Shown: piece after piece, positions 8,811-16,233 of the stretch
Position numbering within the stretch: the first letter of the stretch is position 1
Layout: each line of letters starts with the position of its first letter
From: an uncultured Clostridium sp.
Lineage (GTDB): Bacteria; Bacillota; Clostridia; Clostridiales; Clostridiaceae
NCBI RefSeq assembly: GCF_947072515.1
Contig: NZ_CAMTIG010000016.1
Span: 1 to 64,000 of the forward strand
Reading direction: 5' to 3'
DNA length: 64,000 bases
Made by a program: the position numbers and the translations under genes
Notes under the pieces: model-generated
The model's input: the letters and a program-made list of their open reading frames with translations, nothing else
Told to the model about the DNA's origin: nothing
The model's database searches: none

Positions 8811-8841
8811 AGTATACCTCTTAGAGTTAACTCTAAGTCAA
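8811..8841 (-). promoter_or_regulatory. MerR-type promoter of the DXS-like gene
   Basis: Read leftward: -35 TTGACT (8841-8836), a 19-bp spacer, -10 TATACT (8816-8811). The over-long spacer is filled by the perfect 18-bp palindrome CTTAGAGTTAACTCTAAG (8820-8837). This layout is the hallmark of MerR-family activation, and the palindrome resembles operators of the NmlR/AdhR (aldehyde and electrophile-sensing) branch. No merR gene is present in this window. Confidence 0.75.
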
Positions 8842-9011
8842 TGAATAATATTTTTAATATTTTATGACCCTTTGTTCTTATTTTATCTTTCCCTTCTTTT
8901 TATTTTCTAGTACTTCATATAGAAATAAAAGAACTTCTTCAACTCTGAAAAAGCTCTTTTTCCTTAGCTTAAAGCCTGTTGTCAATAAATTTTATATATT
9001 TATAATCCTAT

Positions 9012-11204
9012 TTAATCATGCTTTGTTATTACTCCATATCTATCTTGTCTTAAATTTATTCCATTTATTTTTTTAGTTAAGATATTAACTTTTCCATCAA
9101 TAATATTATTTACTCCAAACTCTCTATCCATCTCTCTTTTTTCCTTTTCTTTTTCCTCATCCCAAATAAATGGTGATTTTTTCATTAACCCACAGGATAA
9201 TCTAACTATATTTACTTTATACTCCATCCCTTCTTTTTCTCTCTTCATTCGCATAAATTCTTCTTCTAGTATTTCTATCTCTTCTTCTAAACTTAATTCT
9301 CTAAATTTTTTATAATATTCCTTTGCCTCTTCCACTTCTTTCTTTTTAGGAAACTTCTCTATTTTCCATTCTAAAACCGTAGCTTCATATGTTTCACAAG
9401 CCACTTTCTTATCTTTAAATTCATCAATTGGTCTATATAACCCACCTAAGTCTACTTTATAATCTCTTCTCACCTTTTCTTTTAAGGATAATGAAGATCT
9501 TCTTCCTATCTTGCTCTCTAACCTTAACCGTTTTAACCTCTCATTTACTATTCCAATTTTACACTTTAATTTTTCTATTTCATAAAGATAATTTCTTATT
9601 TCCTCTGCATTTAAAGATTTTAATACTCTCTTATTTGTAGTTCTTATCTTCTTCAAATCTAAAACTATTATTTCATTTTCCCCATATTTATTTACTTCTT
9701 TTATTATCTTCTCTTTTCTAAAAAGCTTTTTCAATTCCTTTGATAAAATACACCATATAACTTCTGTATTTATATTTCCATTTAAAATTAGGTTATATCC
9801 CCTAAATATATGACTATCTAACTTTAAATTAGTGTTCTTATCCATAACATGTCCTTCTACTTTTACTCTTAGTCCCACATTAAGCTTCTTCTTCCCTATT
9901 TCTATATCTGTTACCTTTCCATATCCTAACTCTGGTCTTATAAATTTATATCTATTTTCAATTAATTCTTTTTTCCTTCCAATCCTATTATATTTATAAC
10001 TATACTCCCATAAAAGTTTTGAACCCTTATCATCCATTATTTTTTTCAGTACTTCTAAAAGGCATATCTTTTCATTCTCAATTTTTTCTATTCTTATCTC
10101 TTGTTTGCCCTTCTTAAACCTCTTACTTTCATCCTCTATTACTTCCTTTAAATCATTCATAGCTCCACCTAATTCTATAAATGAATAACAATTATTTATC
10201 TTATTATAAATTTCTATATCTCCTGTTTGAGATATTAAATATTCTGCCTTTTCTAAGTCTTCATTCATTAAATGATATAAACTTAAGGAGTATAAAAACT
10301 TTTCATAAGCTCTTTCTCCTTCTTTTTTATATCTTTTAGCATTAATTACTTTTTCTTTTATTTTCAGTTCTTCATTAAAAACACATATTATGGCTTCATC
10401 TGCATCATAACTTATCTTTAATTCCCCTTCACTTTCCATACTATAAGTATTCAAACTAAAATATTCTTTATTTTCTATATTCACTTTTAAAAGACTTCTA
10501 TTATTTATCCCTTTTGAAAAGTCCATTGCAGCTTTATAATAATCCTTTATTTTATCTATATGATATATACTTCCTGCTCCAACTTTTCTTATTAATTTTT
10601 TTAAAAATACTCTATCATAATACTGCCCAAATCCAATACTATTAAAATATATATTTTTTTCTCTACATATTTCAGCTAATCCTAATATTCTTTCTTTTTC
10701 TTCTTCTATACTCCACTTAGTAGTTTCAATCCTTCCATCTGTAAATAGTATTATATGATTCTTATTACAGTAAGGAGCAAGTCTTTTTGTTATCTCTATT
10801 GCTGTTTCTAAAGGCTCTGATATTACATTCCCCTTTTGCACTAATATTTCTTCATCTACTCTTTTAAAAACTTCTCCCATCTCATAAGATGCTTTATCGC
10901 ATTTGACTCCATTTAATATCCTTCTCCCTTTGTCATGTCCTGAATAAGTAATTATAGATACATAATTACATCTTCCTCCCTTTAAAGCATTTAAAGTTTC
11001 CTTTACGCCCTTCTTTAACCCTTCTATTTCATTTTCCATACTTAAAGATGTATCTAAAAGTAAAATATGATGATTTATAGTTTTTATATCTTCTTTTTTT
11101 CTTTTTATTAAATAGAAATTACCTTCTCGACTTTCACCATCTACATCCTCTTTTACTTCTCTTTTTCCTAAGTAATAAATCTTGCACTTTTCCAATATTA
11201 TCAC
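9012..11204 (-). CDS. VWA-domain protein of unknown function
   Basis: A 730-residue, highly charged cytoplasmic-looking protein without signal peptide or membrane segments. Residues about 45-230 form a von Willebrand A domain with an intact MIDAS: DTSLSM (Asp51, Ser53, Ser55), a later ITYSGHD and LFTDGRIE. The remaining 500 residues are Lys/Glu-rich, partly coiled-coil-like (about 530-670), and match no family I recognise. The frame opens with GTG at 11204, but AAGGTG spacing favours the TTG three codons later. It lies 230 bp upstream of the DXS-like gene in the same direction, which has its own promoter. VWA proteins often scaffold complexes or pair with AAA+ ATPases; no such partner is adjacent. 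Confidence 0.75.
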   Translation of the reverse strand: MIILEKCKIYYLGKREVKEDVDGESREGNFYLIKRKKEDIKTINHHILLLDTSLSMENEIEGLKKGVKETLNALKGGRCNYVSIITYSGHDKGRRILNGVKCDKASYEMGEVFKRVDEEILVQKGNVISEPLETAIEITKRLAPYCNKNHIILFTDGRIETTKWSIEEEKERILGLAEICREKNIYFNSIGFGQYYDRVFLKKLIRKVGAGSIYHIDKIKDYYKAAMDFSKGINNRSLLKVNIENKEYFSLNTYSMESEGELKISYDADEAIICVFNEELKIKEKVINAKRYKKEGERAYEKFLYSLSLYHLMNEDLEKAEYLISQTGDIEIYNKINNCYSFIELGGAMNDLKEVIEDESKRFKKGKQEIRIEKIENEKICLLEVLKKIMDDKGSKLLWEYSYKYNRIGRKKELIENRYKFIRPELGYGKVTDIEIGKKKLNVGLRVKVEGHVMDKNTNLKLDSHIFRGYNLILNGNINTEVIWCILSKELKKLFRKEKIIKEVNKYGENEIIVLDLKKIRTTNKRVLKSLNAEEIRNYLYEIEKLKCKIGIVNERLKRLRLESKIGRRSSLSLKEKVRRDYKVDLGGLYRPIDEFKDKKVACETYEATVLEWKIEKFPKKKEVEEAKEYYKKFRELSLEEEIEILEEEFMRMKREKEGMEYKVNIVRLSCGLMKKSPFIWDEEKEKEKREMDREFGVNNIIDGKVNILTKKINGINLRQDRYGVITKHD

Positions 11205-11419
11205 CTTATTTATTAATTCATAATAATATATACCAGAATATGCTTTTTATGTATCAATCCCTTTTTTATATCTTCTTTTCCTCCTGAAACCTCTTTATTT
11301 TTCTACATAATATTTATTAGCTAATATCCTTATATTTCTAATTTATTTGATATTCTACCTTCTTAGTAATATAATTTACTCATGTAATTTGTATTCTTTT
11401 AATCTAAGGAGGATTTATT

Positions 11420-12055
11420 ATGAAAAAAATAGTAGTTGCTGGTGAAATTTATAAGGATAAATTTATTGAAATAAACTCTTATGTTATAGATTATAAGGGT
11501 AAATGTTTTATCGTTGATCCTGGATATGAAAAAGAAAAAATTCAAAAATTTGTAGAGGATAATAATTTAGAAGTATTAGGAATTCTATTAACTCATAGTC
11601 ATCTTGATCATATGAGTGCTTTAGACGTTTATAATGTTCCTATATATCTTTCTTCAAAGGAATATCCTTTATTTAAAAATCACTATGAACATATGTATAC
11701 TGAAAGAGGCTTAAAAAGAAACTACTCTTTAGAAGGTAGAGAAATTATTCCTTTAAACGAAGGAGATTCTATTCCTTTTGTAGATAAAAAAATAGAAGTT
11801 TTCTTTACTCCTGGTCATACTATTGGTGGTGTTTGCTATAAATTTGAGAATGATTTATTTACTGGAGATACATTATTTAAAAATTCAGTAGGTAGAACTG
11901 ATTTTAATACAGGAAATGTCCACGATATGAGAAACAGTATTCTTTATCTATTAAATAATTTAGATCCAAATTTAAATGTTCATCCAGATCATATGGATAG
12001 CACTACAATTGGTGAAGAAATTAAATATAACCCTTATTATCAAGCTTGGAAATAA
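11420..12055 (+). CDS. MBL-fold metallohydrolase, glyoxalase II-like
   Basis: A 211-residue metallo-beta-lactamase-fold protein with the metal motif THSHLDHMS (HxHxDH), a second ligand in TPGHTIGG, the bridging aspartate in FTGDTLF, and a C-terminal HPDHMD His. This is the set of hydroxyacylglutathione hydrolase and related thioester hydrolases. The glyoxalase I-like gene is 7 kb away, so a shared pathway is only possible. AAGGAGG stands well placed before the ATG. Single-gene unit ending at a strong terminator. Confidence 0.8.
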   Translation: MKKIVVAGEIYKDKFIEINSYVIDYKGKCFIVDPGYEKEKIQKFVEDNNLEVLGILLTHSHLDHMSALDVYNVPIYLSSKEYPLFKNHYEHMYTERGLKRNYSLEGREIIPLNEGDSIPFVDKKIEVFFTPGHTIGGVCYKFENDLFTGDTLFKNSVGRTDFNTGNVHDMRNSILYLLNNLDPNLNVHPDHMDSTTIGEEIKYNPYYQAWK

Positions 12056-12090
12056 TTTTATTTTCATATAATGTCTTATATTAAAAGGTT

Positions 12091-12113
12091 AATGGCTGCC
12101 TCTAAGCAGCCAT
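12091..12113. terminator. Bidirectional terminator
   Basis: AATGGCTGC and GCAGCCATT with a short loop, followed by TTTTTTAT, lie between the MBL hydrolase and the convergent ABC importer operon. Confidence 0.85.
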
Positions 12114-12116
12114 TTT

Positions 12117-12689
12117 TTATAACTCTATCCAGTTTACATCTTCAAAAAGTTCACCATCTAACTTATCATGTGTTACTATAATAACCTCTTTCCCTTTTAT
12201 TTTCGATTTTAAAAACTCTACTGTTTTCCTTTTATTTTTACTATCTAATCCCTTAAAAGGTTCATCTAAAATAAGCATATCAAAGGGATTTAATAAAGCT
12301 CTTAAAATTGCTACCCGTCTTTTCATTCCTCCACTTAAATCAGATACTTTTATATTCAATGCCTCTTTTAGTCCTAATCTATTTAAACATCTATCCATTT
12401 CACTATCACTTATTTTTTCATTTATTATCCTTATATTCATTTTTACAGTTAAATTTTCGCATAATCTATTTTCCTGAAAAACTACACTAATCCTTTTATC
12501 TTCTATTCCTAAAACTTCACCTGTAAATCCCCTATCTATTCCCATAAGTATTTTTAATAAACTTGTTTTCCCCACTCCAGATTCACCTGTTATACCCGTA
12601 ACTTTCCCTTTCTCTATAGTTAAATCTAAGTTTTTCAAAACTTCCTTTTCCCCAAAATATTTACTTATATTTTTTAATACTATATCCAT
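12117..12689 (-). CDS. ABC transporter ATP-binding protein (NitT/TauT type), compact
   Basis: The ATPase of a three-gene importer. All working motifs are present in 190 residues: Walker A GESGVGKTS, Q-loop VFQEN, signature LSGGMKRR, Walker B MLILDEPFKGLD and switch VTHD. The family is usually 240-260 residues; here the C-terminal part after the switch histidine is lost, without loss of a catalytic motif. It starts directly after the permease stop, so translation is probably coupled. Substrate is not evident. Confidence 0.85.
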   Translation of the reverse strand: MDIVLKNISKYFGEKEVLKNLDLTIEKGKVTGITGESGVGKTSLLKILMGIDRGFTGEVLGIEDKRISVVFQENRLCENLTVKMNIRIINEKISDSEMDRCLNRLGLKEALNIKVSDLSGGMKRRVAILRALLNPFDMLILDEPFKGLDSKNKRKTVEFLKSKIKGKEVIIVTHDKLDGELFEDVNWIEL

Positions 12690-13454
12690 TTATCCATTCT
12701 CCATTTTAAAAAAAGTTAAATTCAATACTTTTAAAAATAGCCTTTGAAATATTACACTTATCAATACTATTACTATTGTCCATGCAAATAAATCTCCAGT
12801 GTATAAATATATCTTTGATTCATATATCTTTTCACCTAAAGACCCATTAGGTATCCCTATAACCTCCGCTGCTATTCCTGCCTTAAAACATAAGCCTAAA
12901 GAAACTGTACAAGCTGAAATTAAGAATGGCTTTACACTTTGAGCATAAATATACTTAACCTTCTTTTCTTTTGATATCTTAAACACATCTGCCATTTCTA
13001 ATAATTCCTTATCTGTATTCTCTATTCCATTTAAGGTATTTCTATAAATAATAGGACACACCATTAGAAATGAAATAAATATAGATAAATTCTTAGAATC
13101 TATCCAAATTAAACTTATTATAATAAATGATGCAACTGGAACTACTTGTATTAATGTGATTAATGGTTCTATTAATATCCTTATAAATTTCTTATTCCAA
13201 GAGAGGATACTTAAAAATATTCCAATTACAAAAGCTAATGTAAATCCTAATGCAATTCTAGAAAAAGAGAAAAATACTGTTCCACAAAAGTCTTTCATAA
13301 CTATTAATTCTAAAAGTCTTTTAAAAGTAGAAATAGGAGATACAAAAAGTATCTCCTCTCCTATTACATAACTAAATAATTCCCAAATAAAAATCCAAAA
13401 TAATATTCCGCCTATTTTCCATTTATTCTTATTTAATAAAGTAAAAATCTTCAT
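12690..13454 (-). CDS. ABC transporter permease (SsuC/TauC-like)
   Basis: A 254-residue membrane protein with about six helices. The loop GNTDKELLEMADVFKISKEKKVKYIYAQ region holds the EAA-type coupling helix of binding-protein-dependent permeases (here ELLEMADVF...). It is the second gene of the operon, overlapping the binding-protein gene by 26 bp and abutting the ATPase gene. Together they form a NitT/TauT/Ssu-type importer for an anion or small organic solute. Confidence 0.85.
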   Translation of the reverse strand: MKIFTLLNKNKWKIGGILFWIFIWELFSYVIGEEILFVSPISTFKRLLELIVMKDFCGTVFFSFSRIALGFTLAFVIGIFLSILSWNKKFIRILIEPLITLIQVVPVASFIIISLIWIDSKNLSIFISFLMVCPIIYRNTLNGIENTDKELLEMADVFKISKEKKVKYIYAQSVKPFLISACTVSLGLCFKAGIAAEVIGIPNGSLGEKIYESKIYLYTGDLFAWTIVIVLISVIFQRLFLKVLNLTFFKMENG

Positions 13455-14379
13455 TTGGTAATTTTCCTCCTATTGACTTAGGATTTTTATCATTTAATAT
13501 CTCTAAATAACTAGATAATTTCTCCTTCATTTCATCCCCAGTAATACATACTATATTACAATTTTCTATCCCTTTAACTGCTATTTCTTTCTTTACTATA
13601 TTATTTTTTTCTATCAATATAGCTGCTTCTTCCACATTATTATTTGTAAAATCTACTGAAGCTTTATATTCATCTATTAAATTTAAAACCTCTTCTTTTC
13701 GTTCTTCTAATACTCCTTTTTTCCCTACTAAAACTCCAGTTATAAGTGCGTTTCCATTTGAAATTTTCTTCCACTCTTCATTTATATCTAATACAACATT
13801 TATATTTTTATTTTGTAATCTTGCTCCTGTTACAAAAGGTTCAGGTAACATAGCTATTCCATCTTTATTCTTTAATATAGCACTTAAACATTCTGTATGT
13901 TCTGATTTATACTCTATATTCACCTTATCTTTTAAATTATTTTTTTCTAAAATATAATCTAATACATACTCTGGTGTAGCTCCCTTTCCACTTGAATAGA
14001 TAGTTTTCCCTTCTAAATCTTTAATCCCCTTTACAGCGTCACCATTATTAACTAAATATAGAACCCCTAAGGTATTAATAGCTAGAACTTCTATTTCTCC
14101 ATTTGTCTTATTATATAAATTAGCTCCTAAATTTGCTGGAATTGATGCTATTTCTATATCTCCCTTTATAATCTTTGGCATTATTTCATCTGGCGAACCT
14201 AAAATTTCTATATCATATTTATCTTCCTCTATAAGCTTTACCATTCCCATAGCTGTTGGTCCTTTTAAAGCTGCAATTTTCAATTTACTTCCTTCTTTCT
14301 CTTTTGTATTTCCACACCCTACAAAACTACTTACTATAATTATTAGTATAAATACTAGACTAAATATCTTTTTTTTCAT
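13429..14379 (-). CDS. ABC substrate-binding lipoprotein (NMT1/THI5-like)
   Basis: A 316-residue precursor. The N-terminus is a lipoprotein signal (MKKKIFSLVFILIIIVSSF) ending in the lipobox VGCGN, so the mature protein is anchored to the outer face of the membrane. The body (AALKGPTAMGMVKLIEE, later YSSGKGATPEYVLDYIL) is like NMT1/SsuA binding proteins. First gene of the importer operon. ATG at 14379 is chosen because GAGGGG lies just upstream; the frame opens four codons earlier. I looked upstream for a thiamine riboswitch and found none, so a thiamine-precursor role has no support here. Confidence 0.8.
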   Translation of the reverse strand: MKKKIFSLVFILIIIVSSFVGCGNTKEKEGSKLKIAALKGPTAMGMVKLIEEDKYDIEILGSPDEIMPKIIKGDIEIASIPANLGANLYNKTNGEIEVLAINTLGVLYLVNNGDAVKGIKDLEGKTIYSSGKGATPEYVLDYILEKNNLKDKVNIEYKSEHTECLSAILKNKDGIAMLPEPFVTGARLQNKNINVVLDINEEWKKISNGNALITGVLVGKKGVLEERKEEVLNLIDEYKASVDFTNNNVEEAAILIEKNNIVKKEIAVKGIENCNIVCITGDEMKEKLSSYLEILNDKNPKSIGGKLPNEDFYFIK

Positions 14380-14533
14380 ATTTCCCCTCATTTTAATCTT
14401 TTCTATTTATACTATTAGTTTTATTTATCTAATATTCCAATCCTTTTTTTCAAATAACTCAACGTACCATTATTTAGCTAACTAGTAAAAACTTAAACCT
14501 ATTACAATAAAATTTTTATTAACATGCAAAAAA

Positions 14534-14555
14534 GGAACTGCTAAAAAGCAGTCCC
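14534..14555 (-). terminator. Terminator of the NlpC/P60 gene
   Basis: Leftward GGGACTGC pairs with GCAGTTCC (one G-U pair) around a 6-nt loop, followed by a run of six T residues on the minus strand. Confidence 0.75.
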
Positions 14556-14577
14556 TCTATTTTTATATTAATTTTTA

Positions 14578-15879
14578 TTATAATACTCTTCTAGCATTAG
14601 TGTATGGATATAAATTCATAACTGTTACATATGCTCCTGTATGAGGTGCAACTAGAATTTGTCCATTACCAATGTATACAGCAACGTGGTAAGCTGGTTC
14701 TCCCCAGAATACTAAATCTCCTGGTTGTAAGTTTCCTTTTGCAACTGGTGTTCCACATTCTTGTTGAGCTTCTGATGTTCTTGGAAGACTTACTCCGTTA
14801 TGTCCAAAGATATATTGCATTAATCCTGAACAGTCAAATCCACTTGGACTTTCTCCTCCCCAAACATAAGGAACTCCTATAAATTGTTCTCCATAAGAAA
14901 TTATAGCTTGTGCACTTCCACTAGCTTGTGAATTGTTTGGTACATATTGTGTATTTCCAACACTTTCTTGTTCATTTCCATTTGCAGTTGTAACTGTCAT
15001 AGTTTGAGATGAATTTGAACTTGATTTTGAACTTGAGTTCGAGCTAGTATTTGATGATGAACTTGTGCTTGCTTTTGCTGGTGCACTAGTGCTTGTACTT
15101 GCTTTTGCTGCTGAATTTGAACTTGCTTCTGCTTTTGCTTCTGCAGCAGCTTTACTTGCAGCTGCAGCTTTTGCAGCAGCTTCTGCTTTTGCTTGGTCAG
15201 CTTTTAAAGCAGCTTGTACTTGTGCTTGTTGTATTTGTATTTCTTGTTGTGATAACTTCGCAACTTGGTTTTGAGCTTGGCTTAATATTCCTTGCTCTTT
15301 ATTTTTAGCATCATTTTGATCATTTAAGTTTTTAGCTACTGCTGTTTTTGAATTTTCTAATGTTTGAACATTACTTTGTAAACTAGCTTGTTCACTTTTT
15401 AATTGATCTTCTTGTGCTTTTATTTGATTTAATGTTTTTTGGTTTGATTGATTTATGCTATAAACATCTTCTAAATTAGTTACAATTTGTGAAAAACTAT
15501 TTCCTGAGAAAAGTGCATTTAAATATGCTAATAATCCATTATTTGCATATCCTGATTTATAAAGTCCTGCAATCTCTTGGTCCATTTTAACTTTACTTTG
15601 CTCTAATTTAGTTTGTGTTTGTGATATCTGATCTTGATATGATTTAATATTTGCATTTGCTTCATTTATTTTTCCATCTAATTGATTCGCTTGAATCATT
15701 GAGTTCTGAATTTGGTTATCTAATTTCTCTAATTGCTGTTGAGCTTGCTGTGCTTGTTGCTCTTGTTGTGCTTTACTTGCTTGCACTTGGCTCATTGTGT
15801 CTGCAAATGCACTAATTGTAAACATAGGTGTAATCGTTGTTATAGTAAATATAACTACTGCTAATAACTTTTTTTTCAT
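14578..15879 (-). CDS. Secreted NlpC/P60 peptidoglycan hydrolase with coiled-coil domain
   Basis: A 433-residue secreted protein. A signal peptide (cleavage near AFADT, residue 27) is followed by a Gln-rich coiled coil (about 30-225), as in PcsB-like wall hydrolases, an Ala/Lys then Ser/Thr-rich linker (about 225-300), and a C-terminal NlpC/P60 domain (about 325-433) with catalytic Cys in FDCSGL, His in AYHVAVYIG and a third polar residue in APHTG. It likely cleaves stem peptides during cell separation; the coiled coil may hold it inactive, as in relatives. Own promoter and terminator. Confidence 0.9.
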   Translation of the reverse strand: MKKKLLAVVIFTITTITPMFTISAFADTMSQVQASKAQQEQQAQQAQQQLEKLDNQIQNSMIQANQLDGKINEANANIKSYQDQISQTQTKLEQSKVKMDQEIAGLYKSGYANNGLLAYLNALFSGNSFSQIVTNLEDVYSINQSNQKTLNQIKAQEDQLKSEQASLQSNVQTLENSKTAVAKNLNDQNDAKNKEQGILSQAQNQVAKLSQQEIQIQQAQVQAALKADQAKAEAAAKAAAASKAAAEAKAEASSNSAAKASTSTSAPAKASTSSSSNTSSNSSSKSSSNSSQTMTVTTANGNEQESVGNTQYVPNNSQASGSAQAIISYGEQFIGVPYVWGGESPSGFDCSGLMQYIFGHNGVSLPRTSEAQQECGTPVAKGNLQPGDLVFWGEPAYHVAVYIGNGQILVAPHTGAYVTVMNLYPYTNARRVL

Positions 15880-16233
15880 AATTAAAAACTCCCCTAATCT
15901 ATCTATAGCCTTTTTATCAAAGTACTATTTTTTATTAACTAAAAATATAGTGTTTTCCAACATTACATTTTTCTATATTCCTTACATATGTTACTATAAT
16001 ACACCTAAATTATCCTATTTTTTATACTTTTCTACATTTTTAAACATTTGTTAATATATTTATAATATTATTCATTTTTAATTTCTTAAATTAAAATTAC
16101 ATTCCATCTTTCAGCAAAATATGAGGGTTTTTATCTTATAAATACAAGCAAGCTATTAACACTCCGTTTTTATCTATTTATTTTTTTATCTATTTATTAG
16201 ATATATCTTTAAATACTACCTATCTTCTAATTT
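15880..16233. other. 354-bp intergenic region
   Basis: It separates two leftward genes and must hold the promoter of the NlpC/P60 gene and the end of the GGDEF/HD-GYP transcript. It is extremely AT-rich. Two tandem copies of TTTTTATCTATTTA-like sequence lie at about 16167-16198. I see no convincing gene, terminator hairpin or known regulatory motif. Confidence 0.5.

Noticed and set aside
8864-9076. 70-codon + strand frame between the DXS-like and VWA genes
   Set aside because: It overlaps the VWA coding end, is Phe/Leu-rich from antisense T-rich codons and lacks a ribosome site.
14380-14577. Possible thiamine or other riboswitch before the NitT/TauT binding-protein gene
   Set aside because: No CTGAGA or ACCTGATCTGG-type core or any other aptamer core could be found.
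14950-15310. Repetitive GCTTTTGC/TTGCTGCTTC-like sequence looking like a tandem repeat array, with open frames on the + strand
   Set aside because: It is the Ala/Lys/Ser-rich linker of the leftward NlpC/P60 protein; the + strand frames are low-complexity shadows without ribosome sites. No CRISPR-like repeat-spacer spacing.
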